DNA of 5,040 nucleotides, taken from positions 1-5,040 of the forward strand of contig CAYPWL010000079.1 of assembly GCA_964414425.1 (NCBI GenBank), given 5' to 3'. Origin of the DNA: GYS-P2D sp964414425 (GTDB lineage: Bacteria; Bacteroidota; Bacteroidia; Chitinophagales; Saprospiraceae). This document shows positions 1-4,927 of this stretch, piece by piece (positions within the stretch are counted from its first letter, which is position 1; the number at the start of each line of letters is the position of its first letter). A program made the translations under genes and the position numbers. The notes under the pieces were generated by a model that was not told the DNA's origin, searched no databases, and was given only the letters and a program-made list of their open reading frames with translations.

Positions 1-29
1 CATCCTTCACCTTTTTCAAGGCCAGTCAT
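1..29 (-). CDS. Possible N-terminal fragment of a minus-strand gene leaving the left edge
   Basis: An ATG on the minus strand at 29-27 opens a frame that stays open to the window edge and reads MTGLEKGEG. A GAGGAG purine block lies 11 bases upstream on that strand (plus positions 46-41), a plausible if slightly long Shine-Dalgarno spacing. Nine codons are far too few to identify a family. The three plus-strand frames are also open across this stretch, closing at about 69, 60 and 113, so a gene tail on the plus strand is an alternative. I do not recognise the product. Confidence 0.22.
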
Positions 30-322
30 TCATATTTCAACTCCTCAATTCAATGGTATGAAGAATTAATTAGTCTGATAGTTTTATGTCCTCTCAGTAA
101 CAATCAATGCTAAAGTATTAATCCATGTATGAATATTTATTGCAAATAATGTAATATTTTATTTGTTAAAATATTTATTATTATTTAATATAAATTTCAT
201 ATGATATTGATTTTCAGTTATTTATAAATTTATTTATAAGGCTAATCATCTAATAAAGGCAATTATTGGATTAGAATAAATCTGCATACACACTGTATCG
301 AAGTAGTTACTCGGCAATGTTA

Positions 323-355
323 TACTCAAAGCTTATAAGGATTTATATTTGAGTA
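323..355. repeat. 8-base inverted repeat overlapping the -7 box
   Basis: TACTCAAA at 323-330 is the exact reverse complement of TTTGAGTA at 348-355, with a 17-base spacer. The right arm overlaps the candidate -7 box at 344-351. The arrangement could be an operator for a dimeric repressor or a small hairpin. Binding is inferred from symmetry only, and an arm pair of this length can arise by chance in AT-rich DNA. Confidence 0.35.
344..351 (+). promoter_or_regulatory. Candidate Bacteroidota -7 promoter box for the Uma2-type gene
   Basis: TATATTTG matches the Bacteroidota -7 consensus TAnnTTTG exactly. It lies 16 bases before the ATG at 368, implying a very short leader of about ten bases. No clear TTG -33 element is present at the usual distance of about 19-21 bases, so the promoter may be weak or need an activator. 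The box is overlapped by an inverted repeat (323-330 with 348-355). Confidence 0.45.
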
Positions 356-367
356 GATACTTCTGAC

Positions 368-962
368 ATGTCCACGATCACTTCATTATCTCAATTAGAT
401 CCCAAGGGTTACTATACCTATCAGGATTGTATGACTTGGAAATTCAAGGAGCGAGTGGAGTTATTCAAGGGAGTTATTTCCAAAATCACCCCTTCACCGA
501 ATCGGAGACATCCAGGAGATAAGTGGATTCTTATCCATCAATATTTATGATTACCTCGATGACAAGCCTTGTAAGGTTTATACTGCTCCATTTGATGTCA
601 GATTACCTATCTCAAACAAGCAAGGTAGGATAGACACAGTAGTCCAACCTGATATCTGTGTCATATGTGATCTAAACATATTAGATGAACAGGGATGTAA
701 TGGCGCTCCAACTCTTGTTGTTGAGATCCTATCGCCTGGCAATAATATCCGAGAGATGAAAGATAAGTTTGACCTATATGAGCAATCGAAGATTGCCGAG
801 TATTGGATTGTTGATCCTCAGAAAGAGTCGGTCATAATCTACTCACTTAATAGTGATGATCGCTATATCGGGAGCAGACCCTATGTAAAAGGAGATCAAA
901 TATTGTCTACATCATTAAAAGGATTGACATGTGATCTAACGGCGCTATTTGATCATAGCTAA
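368..962 (+). pseudogene. Uma2-family (DUF820) PD-(D/E)XK nuclease-like protein, broken by a +1 frameshift
   Basis: The first frame runs from ATG 368 and stops at 548-550 after 60 residues. The family sequence continues in another frame to TAA 960-962. The break is precise: after NRRH (H48, codon 509-511) one C of the pair at 512/513 is surplus. Without it the protein reads NRRHQEISG and continues unbroken to 197 residues, a normal Uma2 length. Family landmarks in the joined reading are YTYQD and the SPSPNRRHQEISG-like region (here TPSPNRRH), then APFDVRLP, VQPDICVICD (acidic active-site candidate), LVVEILSPGN (glutamate) and LYEQSKIAEYWIVDP. Uma2 proteins have a restriction-endonuclease-like fold; their cellular role is poorly known. 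The rest of the frame is undamaged, so this is either a very recent mutation or a sequencing error. The affected run is only two bases, which makes a homopolymer error less likely. Identity is secure; functional status is uncertain. Confidence 0.88.
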
Positions 963-972
963 GAAACAAGTA

Positions 973-1043
973 ACTATTCTCTCTCCCCTTTCGACGGTCT
1001 CACAAATCGAATAAATAACTGCATGATTAAAAGAGAGAATAGT
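973..1043. repeat. 12-base perfect inverted repeat across the end of the minus-strand gene
   Basis: ACTATTCTCTCT at 973-984 pairs perfectly with AGAGAGAATAGT at 1032-1043, leaving a 47-base spacer. The left arm contains the stop codon and last codons of the minus-strand membrane gene; the right arm lies within its second helix region. No U-run follows on either strand, so it is not an ordinary intrinsic terminator. It could form a long-range hairpin in that mRNA, or be chance. Confidence 0.4.
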
Positions 1044-1207
1044 AGCGCAAATCCAATAATAGCTGCAGATAACTCTATCTGTGACATTGTGCTATATGAA
1101 CTCCATATAGACCAAAATCCATACGCACTAAATATGACTAAGAAAGCATTCGACAAGGATAAGCTCGATTTGCTTTTCATAAATCCGAGGAATAGTTTAT
1201 TAATCAT
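974..1207 (-). CDS. Small two-helix membrane protein (unrecognised)
   Basis: A 77-residue protein on the minus strand, ending only 11 bases from the stop of the converging Uma2-type gene. Residues 1-18 are polar and basic (start MINKLFLG). Hydrophobic segments follow at about 19-36 and 46-68, then a charged tail ending PSKGERE. This predicts two membrane helices with a short loop and no catalytic motif. It follows another small two-helix gene by 36 bases on the same strand, suggesting one transcript. M10 is a possible internal start. A 63-codon frame on the opposite strand (1023-1214) is less protein-like. I do not recognise the family. Small two-helix proteins include holin-like, toxin and accessory subunits, but nothing here selects one of these. 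Confidence 0.5.
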   Translation of the reverse strand: MINKLFLGFMKSKSSLSLSNAFLVIFSAYGFWSIWSSYSTMSQIELSAAIIGFALLFSLLIMQLFIRFVRPSKGERE

Positions 1208-1220
1208 TTTTTAAAGTTTA

Positions 1221-1242
1221 GATCGCAACTGTTGCAAAGATC
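1221..1242. repeat. Dyad symmetry between the two small membrane-protein genes
   Basis: GATC-GCAAC-T-GTTGC-AAA-GATC: inner arms GCAAC (1225-1229) and GTTGC (1231-1235) around one base, flanked by GATC at 1221-1224 and 1239-1242. It sits in the 36-base gap between the two minus-strand genes. The one-base loop favours a protein-binding palindrome over an RNA hairpin. No binding protein can be named. Confidence 0.3.
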
Positions 1243-1243
1243 A

Positions 1244-1507
1244 TTAAAATTCTTGATAATCCTGATGGTCTAAATACATAGGGCATAGTGTAATAGCGAT
1301 CAACACCATCCATAAGACTAAATAAAACACGCTTGGGGCATAGTTTTTTATCAATGGCCCGAGCTGATGAATAACTAATAATAATAACATCGAAAGGCCA
1401 CTCCGTACTCCAAAATAGAAATGTGGCCTACTTTTACGCTCCATACCAAAGTATTCGTAGCCTCCTGCATCAAGCTTTTTTATAAACAGAAATTTTCTCA
1501 TACCCAT
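1244..1507 (-). CDS. Small two-helix membrane protein (unrecognised), first of a tandem pair
   Basis: An 87-residue protein on the minus strand. A polar, lysine- and arginine-rich N-terminus (about 1-35) precedes hydrophobic segments at about 36-53 and 59-77; a short acidic and aromatic tail ends HQDYQEF. The first ATG (1507) is preferred over the one two codons later, because a CAAGGA block (plus 1522-1517) lies nine bases upstream of it, a good ribosome-binding spacing. The next gene on the same strand starts 36 bases after its stop and has the same two-helix layout, so they probably form an operon. No motif or family is recognised. Its coding status rests on length, the start site and the membrane pattern. 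Confidence 0.55.
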   Translation of the reverse strand: MGMRKFLFIKKLDAGGYEYFGMERKSRPHFYFGVRSGLSMLLLLVIHQLGPLIKNYAPSVFYLVLWMVLIAITLCPMYLDHQDYQEF

Positions 1508-1627
1508 TAGATGATATCCTTGTGAAGTTAGTTTTTATTGATAGAACCATCATAAGTCTATGTCAAGCGTAAGTTACAATCTGTCTAATTGATATGAATT
1601 GTGCGGATATAGTCGCATAATTTATAT

Positions 1628-1635
1628 TAATTTTG
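1628..1635 (+). promoter_or_regulatory. Candidate Bacteroidota -7 promoter box for the AAA/DUF4143 gene
   Basis: TAATTTTG matches TAnnTTTG exactly and lies 18 bases before ATG 1654, giving a leader of about a dozen bases. The nearest upstream TTG (1599-1601) is 26 bases away, longer than the usual spacing, so the -33 element is doubtful. An imperfect inverted repeat (TTGCGAT at 1633-1639 against ATCGTGCAA at 1644-1652, with a two-base bulge) covers the predicted transcription start and might be an operator. Confidence 0.45.
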
Positions 1636-1653
1636 CGATCGTAATCGTGCAAT

Positions 1654-2790
1654 ATGATAAAAAGAAATCTTTCTGCCGTATTCAAGGCAAAAATGGAGGA
1701 TCATAAAGTTCTAATCATTACGGGCCCGAGGCAAGTGGGCAAGACTACTTTTTTGAAAGATTATTTCAAGGAAGTGGACGCACTCTGGCTCAATGCGGAT
1801 GATGCTGACATCAGACAACTCCTCTCTAATCAAAATAGCACTTCAATCAGACAAGTTGTCGGCAACAATACCACAGTCATCATTGATGAAGCCCAACGAG
1901 TAGAGAACATAGGCATTACCTTAAAAATAATCCATGATAACTACCCCCAGACTAAAGTGATTGTCACTGGTTCTTCATCATTGGATCTTGCCAATAAGCT
2001 AAACGAACCACTTACCGGTCGCAAATGGGAACTCAATCTGTATCCCATATCTACCATGGAGATGATAGATCATCACGGCAGGTTAGATGAGAATAGACTT
2101 ATCGAGCATAGAATGATCTTTGGGTACTATCCTGATGTCATCAATAATCCCGAAGGTTCGACTGAAATCTTGAAAGAACTGACTAATAGTTATTTGTATC
2201 AAGATCTATTGCTCTGGGAGGACATCAAAAAACCACAAAAATTGCAAAGACTACTTCAAGCGCTAGCGTTTCAGATCGGGCAACAAGTATCCTATAATGA
2301 AGTGGGTCAAATGGTAGGGCTCAACCACGAGACGATACAGCGATATATTGATTTACTTGGCAAAGCATTCGTTCTATTCGAATTGCCTTCATTCAGCAGG
2401 AATCTACGTAATGAGCTCAAGAAGAGCCGAAAAATCTACTTTTACGATCTCGGTATCAGGAACGCAATTATCAATAATTTTAGACCGATTGACCTAAGAG
2501 ATGATGCAGGATCACTCTGGGAAAACTATCTCATTATAGAGCGGATGAAATATAAAGCCTATCAAAGACAGTTTACAGATGACTATTTCTGGAGAACACA
2601 TGCGCAACAGGAAATAGACTTTATAGAAGATTATAATGGTCAACTGAGCGCTTATGAGTTCAAGTATAACATCAAGAAAAAAGCACGTATAACCAAAACG
2701 TTTATCAATGCCTATCCTGATAGTTTGACTCATATCGTAGATCGTGAGAACTATCTGGATTTTATAACTGGAGTTTTGTCGGAATTATGA
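1654..2790 (+). CDS. AAA ATPase with C-terminal DUF4143 (PD-(D/E)XK-like) domain
   Basis: This 378-residue protein has the full usual length of the AAA_14 plus DUF4143 family. The ATPase part has a Walker A loop GPRQVGKTT (24-32), Walker B VIIDEAQR (75-82), a sensor-like VTGSSSLDLA (104-113) and the family TGR (121-123). A helical, winged-helix-like section (about 200-245) precedes DUF4143, marked by YFYDLGIRNAI (262-272) and LWENYLI (288-294). The C-terminus carries residues fitting a restriction-endonuclease-like core: E290, D322 in EIDF, and E335-x-K337 in YEFKYN. Proteins of this type are common, patchy and often horizontally mobile; their cellular role is not established. The gene stands alone behind its own candidate promoter, with the small membrane genes divergent upstream. 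No damage is visible, so it should encode an active ATPase; nuclease activity is an inference from the motif. Confidence 0.93.
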   Translation: MIKRNLSAVFKAKMEDHKVLIITGPRQVGKTTFLKDYFKEVDALWLNADDADIRQLLSNQNSTSIRQVVGNNTTVIIDEAQRVENIGITLKIIHDNYPQTKVIVTGSSSLDLANKLNEPLTGRKWELNLYPISTMEMIDHHGRLDENRLIEHRMIFGYYPDVINNPEGSTEILKELTNSYLYQDLLLWEDIKKPQKLQRLLQALAFQIGQQVSYNEVGQMVGLNHETIQRYIDLLGKAFVLFELPSFSRNLRNELKKSRKIYFYDLGIRNAIINNFRPIDLRDDAGSLWENYLIIERMKYKAYQRQFTDDYFWRTHAQQEIDFIEDYNGQLSAYEFKYNIKKKARITKTFINAYPDSLTHIVDRENYLDFITGVLSEL

Positions 2791-2808
2791 GGACCAGTAT
2801 TCGGTCAG

Positions 2809-2919
2809 TTATGCATCTAAACATTTTGAATCTATAGACTCATCAAATCGCTTCACCAACTTGCCACATAAAAGCACCCTTAAAAGTAATAGTGCGAATA
2901 GGGCAGGTGATGCTTTCAT
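2809..2919 (-). CDS. Possible 36-residue hydrophobic microprotein (speculative)
   Basis: A minus-strand frame from ATG 2919 to TAA 2809-2811. It begins MKASPALFALLLL, a short basic start followed by a leucine-rich stretch, then LLCGK and a charged tail. The layout resembles a signal or lipoprotein leader, but VLLCG is a poor lipobox. There is no convincing ribosome-binding site or terminator. It could be chance: at 36 codons, a frame this short is expected at random in AT-rich DNA. Confidence 0.18.
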   Translation of the reverse strand: MKASPALFALLLLRVLLCGKLVKRFDESIDSKCLDA

Positions 2920-3010
2920 AAACCCAAGGATTTTGTGCTGATCTTAAGTTACAGAATCTTAGCATTTTATGGCCAACTACTTGTACGATACTGATTCATG
3001 GCCCGCCCTC

Positions 3011-3040
3011 TTGAAAAACAACAGTAAATTAGTATCCTTG
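3011..3040 (+). promoter_or_regulatory. Candidate promoter of the DUF177-rpmF operon
   Basis: TTG at 3011-3013 and TATCCTTG at 3033-3040 are 19 bases apart. They match the Bacteroidota arrangement TTG-N19-TAnnTTTG with one mismatch in the -7 box. Transcription would start near 3047, leaving a leader of about 28 bases before ATG 3075. This is the best-spaced promoter in the window, as expected for ribosomal-protein expression. Confidence 0.55.
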
Positions 3041-3074
3041 CGCTCCATTTGGAAAAGCTGAGTATACGTATCTT

Positions 3075-3596
3075 ATGAATCCATACAGAATCGCATATAA
3101 AGGCCTAAAGAGTGGAAGCCACAATATAGATTTTGACATAGACGCTGAGTTCTTCAAACATTTTGAGAAGTCAATAATTACAGAGTCAGCGATCAAAGTG
3201 GACATTGAGATAGATGTTAGGTCGACGATGATGGTATTTGATTTTACAATATCCGGTACTTACCGGGGTGATTGTGATCGTTGTACTGCTCCCATCGACA
3301 TCAATATATCTGGTGTAGATCAAGTGATCTTTAAGTTTTCGGAGGAGGAAATCGCTAATACTGATGAAGTAATCTTCATCGATCCGAAGGAAACTCACAT
3401 AGATCTCACTCAGGTACTCTATCAACTGATCCATGCACACTTACCGATGTCAGCGAGCAGAGATTGCGAGTCGGAGGAGTACAAATACTGTGATCATCAG
3501 ATACTGGATAGGTTAGAGTATAAAGCTCCAGAAGAAGAAGACATAGGTGATAACAATCCATTGTGGGGAGCATTAAAAGACTTAGATTTAAAATAG
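3075..3596 (+). CDS. DUF177 / YceD-family protein
   Basis: This 173-residue acidic protein is recognised by its C-x2-C motif GDCDRC (C67, C70), the LVYQL-like LYQLIHAHLPM region, a second cysteine pair (C131, C139) and the C-terminal NPLWGALKDL. These are the landmarks of the Bacteroidota version of the family. The gene sits directly before rpmF, the typical position of this family across bacteria, 19 bases from the L32 start, so the two are surely co-transcribed. Family work links YceD/DUF177 to accumulation of 23S rRNA; the biochemical role is not settled, and the cysteines suggest metal binding. Start ATG 3075 fits both the promoter and the family length. The gene looks intact. Confidence 0.88.
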   Translation: MNPYRIAYKGLKSGSHNIDFDIDAEFFKHFEKSIITESAIKVDIEIDVRSTMMVFDFTISGTYRGDCDRCTAPIDINISGVDQVIFKFSEEEIANTDEVIFIDPKETHIDLTQVLYQLIHAHLPMSASRDCESEEYKYCDHQILDRLEYKAPEEEDIGDNNPLWGALKDLDLK

Positions 3597-3615
3597 AAGA
3601 TTAAAAAAAGAGAAA

Positions 3616-3813
3616 ATGGCGCATCCTAAGAGTAGAATCTCCAAGCAGAGAAAAAGAAAAAGAAGAACTCATAAGAAGGCTATTGCCCCTACGATCTCTA
3701 TCTGTAAGAATACAGGTGAGGCACACCTCTATCATAGAGCCTACTGGCATGATGGTGCGATGTATTACAAAGGTCAGGTGGTTATCCCTGCAGAGGAAGA
3801 GATATTCGAATAA
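3616..3813 (+). CDS. rpmF: 50S ribosomal protein L32
   Basis: A 65-residue, highly basic protein. The start MAHPKSRISKQRKRKRRTHK and the later HRAYW with YYKGQVV are diagnostic of bacterial L32. L32 binds 23S rRNA in the large subunit near the exit-tunnel side. Only one cysteine (in ISICKN) is present, so this is the zinc-free form rather than the four-cysteine form. It follows the DUF177 gene by 19 bases and ends 18 bases before a strong terminator. In many bacteria plsX and fabH follow rpmF; here they do not. The gene is intact and its identity is secure. Confidence 0.96.
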   Translation: MAHPKSRISKQRKRKRRTHKKAIAPTISICKNTGEAHLYHRAYWHDGAMYYKGQVVIPAEEEIFE

Positions 3814-3831
3814 TTATATTCCATGTATATA

Positions 3832-3884
3832 TTCCGCTTAGGCGGAAAAGCTCCACCGGTAAAAGAGACTGTTGGAGCTTTTTT
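3832..3884 (+). terminator. Double-hairpin intrinsic terminator after rpmF
   Basis: Two stems in succession. The first is TTCCGC (3832-3837) with GCGGAA (3842-3847), loop TTAG. The second is AAAAGCTCCA (3846-3855) with TGGAGCTTTT (3873-3882), a perfect ten-pair stem extended inward by four more pairs after one mismatch (loop 3861-3867) and followed by the T-run 3879-3884. The stems share two A residues, so they stack or compete for those bases. This should end the DUF177-rpmF transcript efficiently. The A-rich 5' arm also allows termination from the opposite direction. Confidence 0.88.
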
Positions 3885-3937
3885 AATTTGAACTACATCC
3901 ATCACAAGATTCTTAACAGAATATATAAACCACAGAC

Positions 3938-4318
3938 ATGAAAGAAATCAAAAACACTCCTAATGCACCTGCTCCAGTAGGTCCATACAATCAGGCTACT
4001 CTTGCTAACGGCACACTCTATATAGCAGGGCAGATTCCTATCAATCCTGCTACAGGTGATATTGTCAACACAGATATCGAAGCCGAGACGCATCAAGTGA
4101 TGACTAACCTGAAGAACATTCTGGAAAATGCCGGGATGACTTTTGAGCACGTGGTTAAGTGCAGCGTATTCGTCAAGAACATGCAGGACTACGGCAGAAT
4201 CAATGCGGTTTATGCCCAATACTTCAATGACGATACTGCTCCAGCTCGTGAGCTCGTAGAAGTTTCTGCACTTCCTAAGTACGTCAACGTAGAGATCTCT
4301 GCTATAGCGGTCCAATAG
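3938..4318 (+). CDS. ridA: RidA-family reactive enamine/imine deaminase
   Basis: This 126-residue protein has the full length of RidA (YjgF/YER057c/UK114). Family marks in order are APVGPYNQA (12-20, Tyr17), LYIAGQIPINPATG (27-40), the NLKNILENAG helix (58-66), the APARELVEV segment with the key Arg104, and VEISAIAV (118-125) with Glu119. RidA is a cytosolic homotrimer that hydrolyses reactive 2-aminoacrylate and other enamine/imine intermediates released by PLP enzymes, protecting those enzymes. It begins 53 bases after the rpmF terminator and ends 30 bases before trpS, so it probably leads a ridA-trpS transcript. No clear promoter box is seen; TTAATTTG (3883-3890), right after the terminator U-run, is a near match lacking a -33 partner. 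All signature residues are present. Confidence 0.95.
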   Translation: MKEIKNTPNAPAPVGPYNQATLANGTLYIAGQIPINPATGDIVNTDIEAETHQVMTNLKNILENAGMTFEHVVKCSVFVKNMQDYGRINAVYAQYFNDDTAPARELVEVSALPKYVNVEISAIAVQ

Positions 4319-4348
4319 TATAAACAGGTAGATTAAGCCAACAGAATT

Positions 4349-4927
4349 ATGAGTAAAAAGACAATCCTATCATGTATCCAGCCCACTGGCGAGATGCACT
4401 TGGGCAACTACTTTGGAGCTGTTAAGAACTGGGTAGACCTCCAAGCGGATTATCAGTGCTACTATGGTGTAGTAGATTATCACGCTATGACGATGCCCTA
4501 TGATGTCAAAAAACTCAGAAACAACACTTGGGAGCTCATCATGAATCTTGTTGCAGTTGGCGTACAACCAGACAACTTATTCATACAGTCTCTGGTACCC
4601 GAGCACGCAGAGCTCAGCTGGATCTTTAATTGTTATTGCTCCTTTGGCCAGCTGACTCGGATGACACAGTTTAAAGACAAAAGTCAAAAGACTTCAGAAG
4701 CCAACACAGAAAGTTTTATCTCAGCGGGCCTACTGGACTATCCAGTATTGCAGGCTGCAGATATCTTGATCTACAAGGCTGACTTCGTGCCTGTAGGCAA
4801 GGATCAAGAACAACATCTTGAGCTCACTCGTGATATCGCCCAGCGATTTAATCATGGTGTAGGCAAGGATTACTTTGTACTGCCAGATACAAAATTTGGT
4901 CTACGAAAGTTAAGCACCTTTCTCTAA
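4349..4927 (+). pseudogene. trpS: Tryptophanyl-tRNA synthetase, truncated (N-terminal half only)
   Basis: The N-terminus is unmistakable class I TrpS: IQPTGEMHLGNYFGA (10-24) contains the HIGH-type motif as HLGN. It is followed by YGVVDYHAMTMPYD, LVPEHAELSW, TQFKDKSQK, DYPVLQAADILIYKADFVPVGKDQEQHLELTRDIA and RFN, which form the Trp-AMP pocket. The enzyme charges tRNA-Trp with tryptophan and is normally about 320-330 residues. Here family similarity ends at about residue 184 (PDTKFG, codon 4898-4900). Eight unrelated codons and TAA 4925-4927 follow, so the KMSKS loop and the anticodon-binding domain are missing. Such a fragment should not be an active synthetase. The break is abrupt, with no continuation in another frame before 5040, which favours an insertion or misjoin over a point mutation. 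The start ATG is 30 bases after ridA and matches the family start. Confidence 0.92.

Larger units (their letters stand above)
70..367. other. AT-rich intergenic region upstream of the Uma2-type gene
   Basis: About 300 bases without a convincing gene. Positions 111-245 are extremely AT-rich, with runs of TTTA/TAAA words. They include a 7-base inverted repeat, TTATAAA (222-228) and TTTATAA (233-239), separated by TTTA. The right end carries the candidate promoter and an overlapping inverted repeat described separately. I see no tRNA, riboswitch or transposon end here. The composition fits a promoter region or the edge of acquired DNA, but the sequence does not decide between them. Confidence 0.5.
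2791..3074. other. Intergenic region between the accessory and core halves
   Basis: 284 bases with no conserved gene. It holds a weak hairpin just after the ATPase stop (GACC 2792-2795, GGTC 2803-2806, seven-base loop, no U-run), a possible 36-codon minus-strand frame (2919-2809), and a good promoter for the DUF177 gene near its right end. No insertion-sequence ends or tRNA-like structure are seen. Confidence 0.5.

Noticed and set aside
1023..1214. 63-codon plus-strand frame opposite the 77-residue membrane gene
   Set aside because: No recognisable domain, no ribosome-binding or promoter signal, and it mirrors a minus-strand frame with a clear two-helix pattern; the minus-strand reading is favoured.
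1564..1571. CAAGCGTA (minus TACGCTTG) as a promoter for the small membrane genes
   Set aside because: One mismatch to the -7 consensus, no -33 partner at usual spacing, and it lies more than 50 bases from the start; not enough to list.
2512..2733. 73-codon minus-strand frame inside the AAA/DUF4143 gene
   Set aside because: Fully inside a strongly supported gene on the other strand and without family features; a shadow frame.
368..2790. The accessory genes as a named defence island
   Set aside because: No recognised defence effector set; Uma2 and DUF4143 proteins are widespread with unclear roles, and the small membrane proteins are unidentified.
2792..2806. GACC/GGTC hairpin as terminator of the AAA/DUF4143 gene
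   Set aside because: Only four pairs and no T-run follows; too weak to call.
3186..3440. 84-codon minus-strand frame inside the DUF177 gene
   Set aside because: Antisense shadow of a conserved gene.
3908..3922. ATTCT-TAAC-AGAAT inverted repeat in the ridA leader
   Set aside because: Five-base AT-rich arms are expected by chance; no other sign of regulation.
3902..4315. 137-codon minus-strand frame opposite ridA
   Set aside because: Long but entirely antisense to an intact, motif-complete RidA; cysteine- and serine-rich composition typical of a shadow frame.
4370..4567. 65-codon minus-strand frame opposite trpS
   Set aside because: Antisense to conserved TrpS motifs; no independent support.
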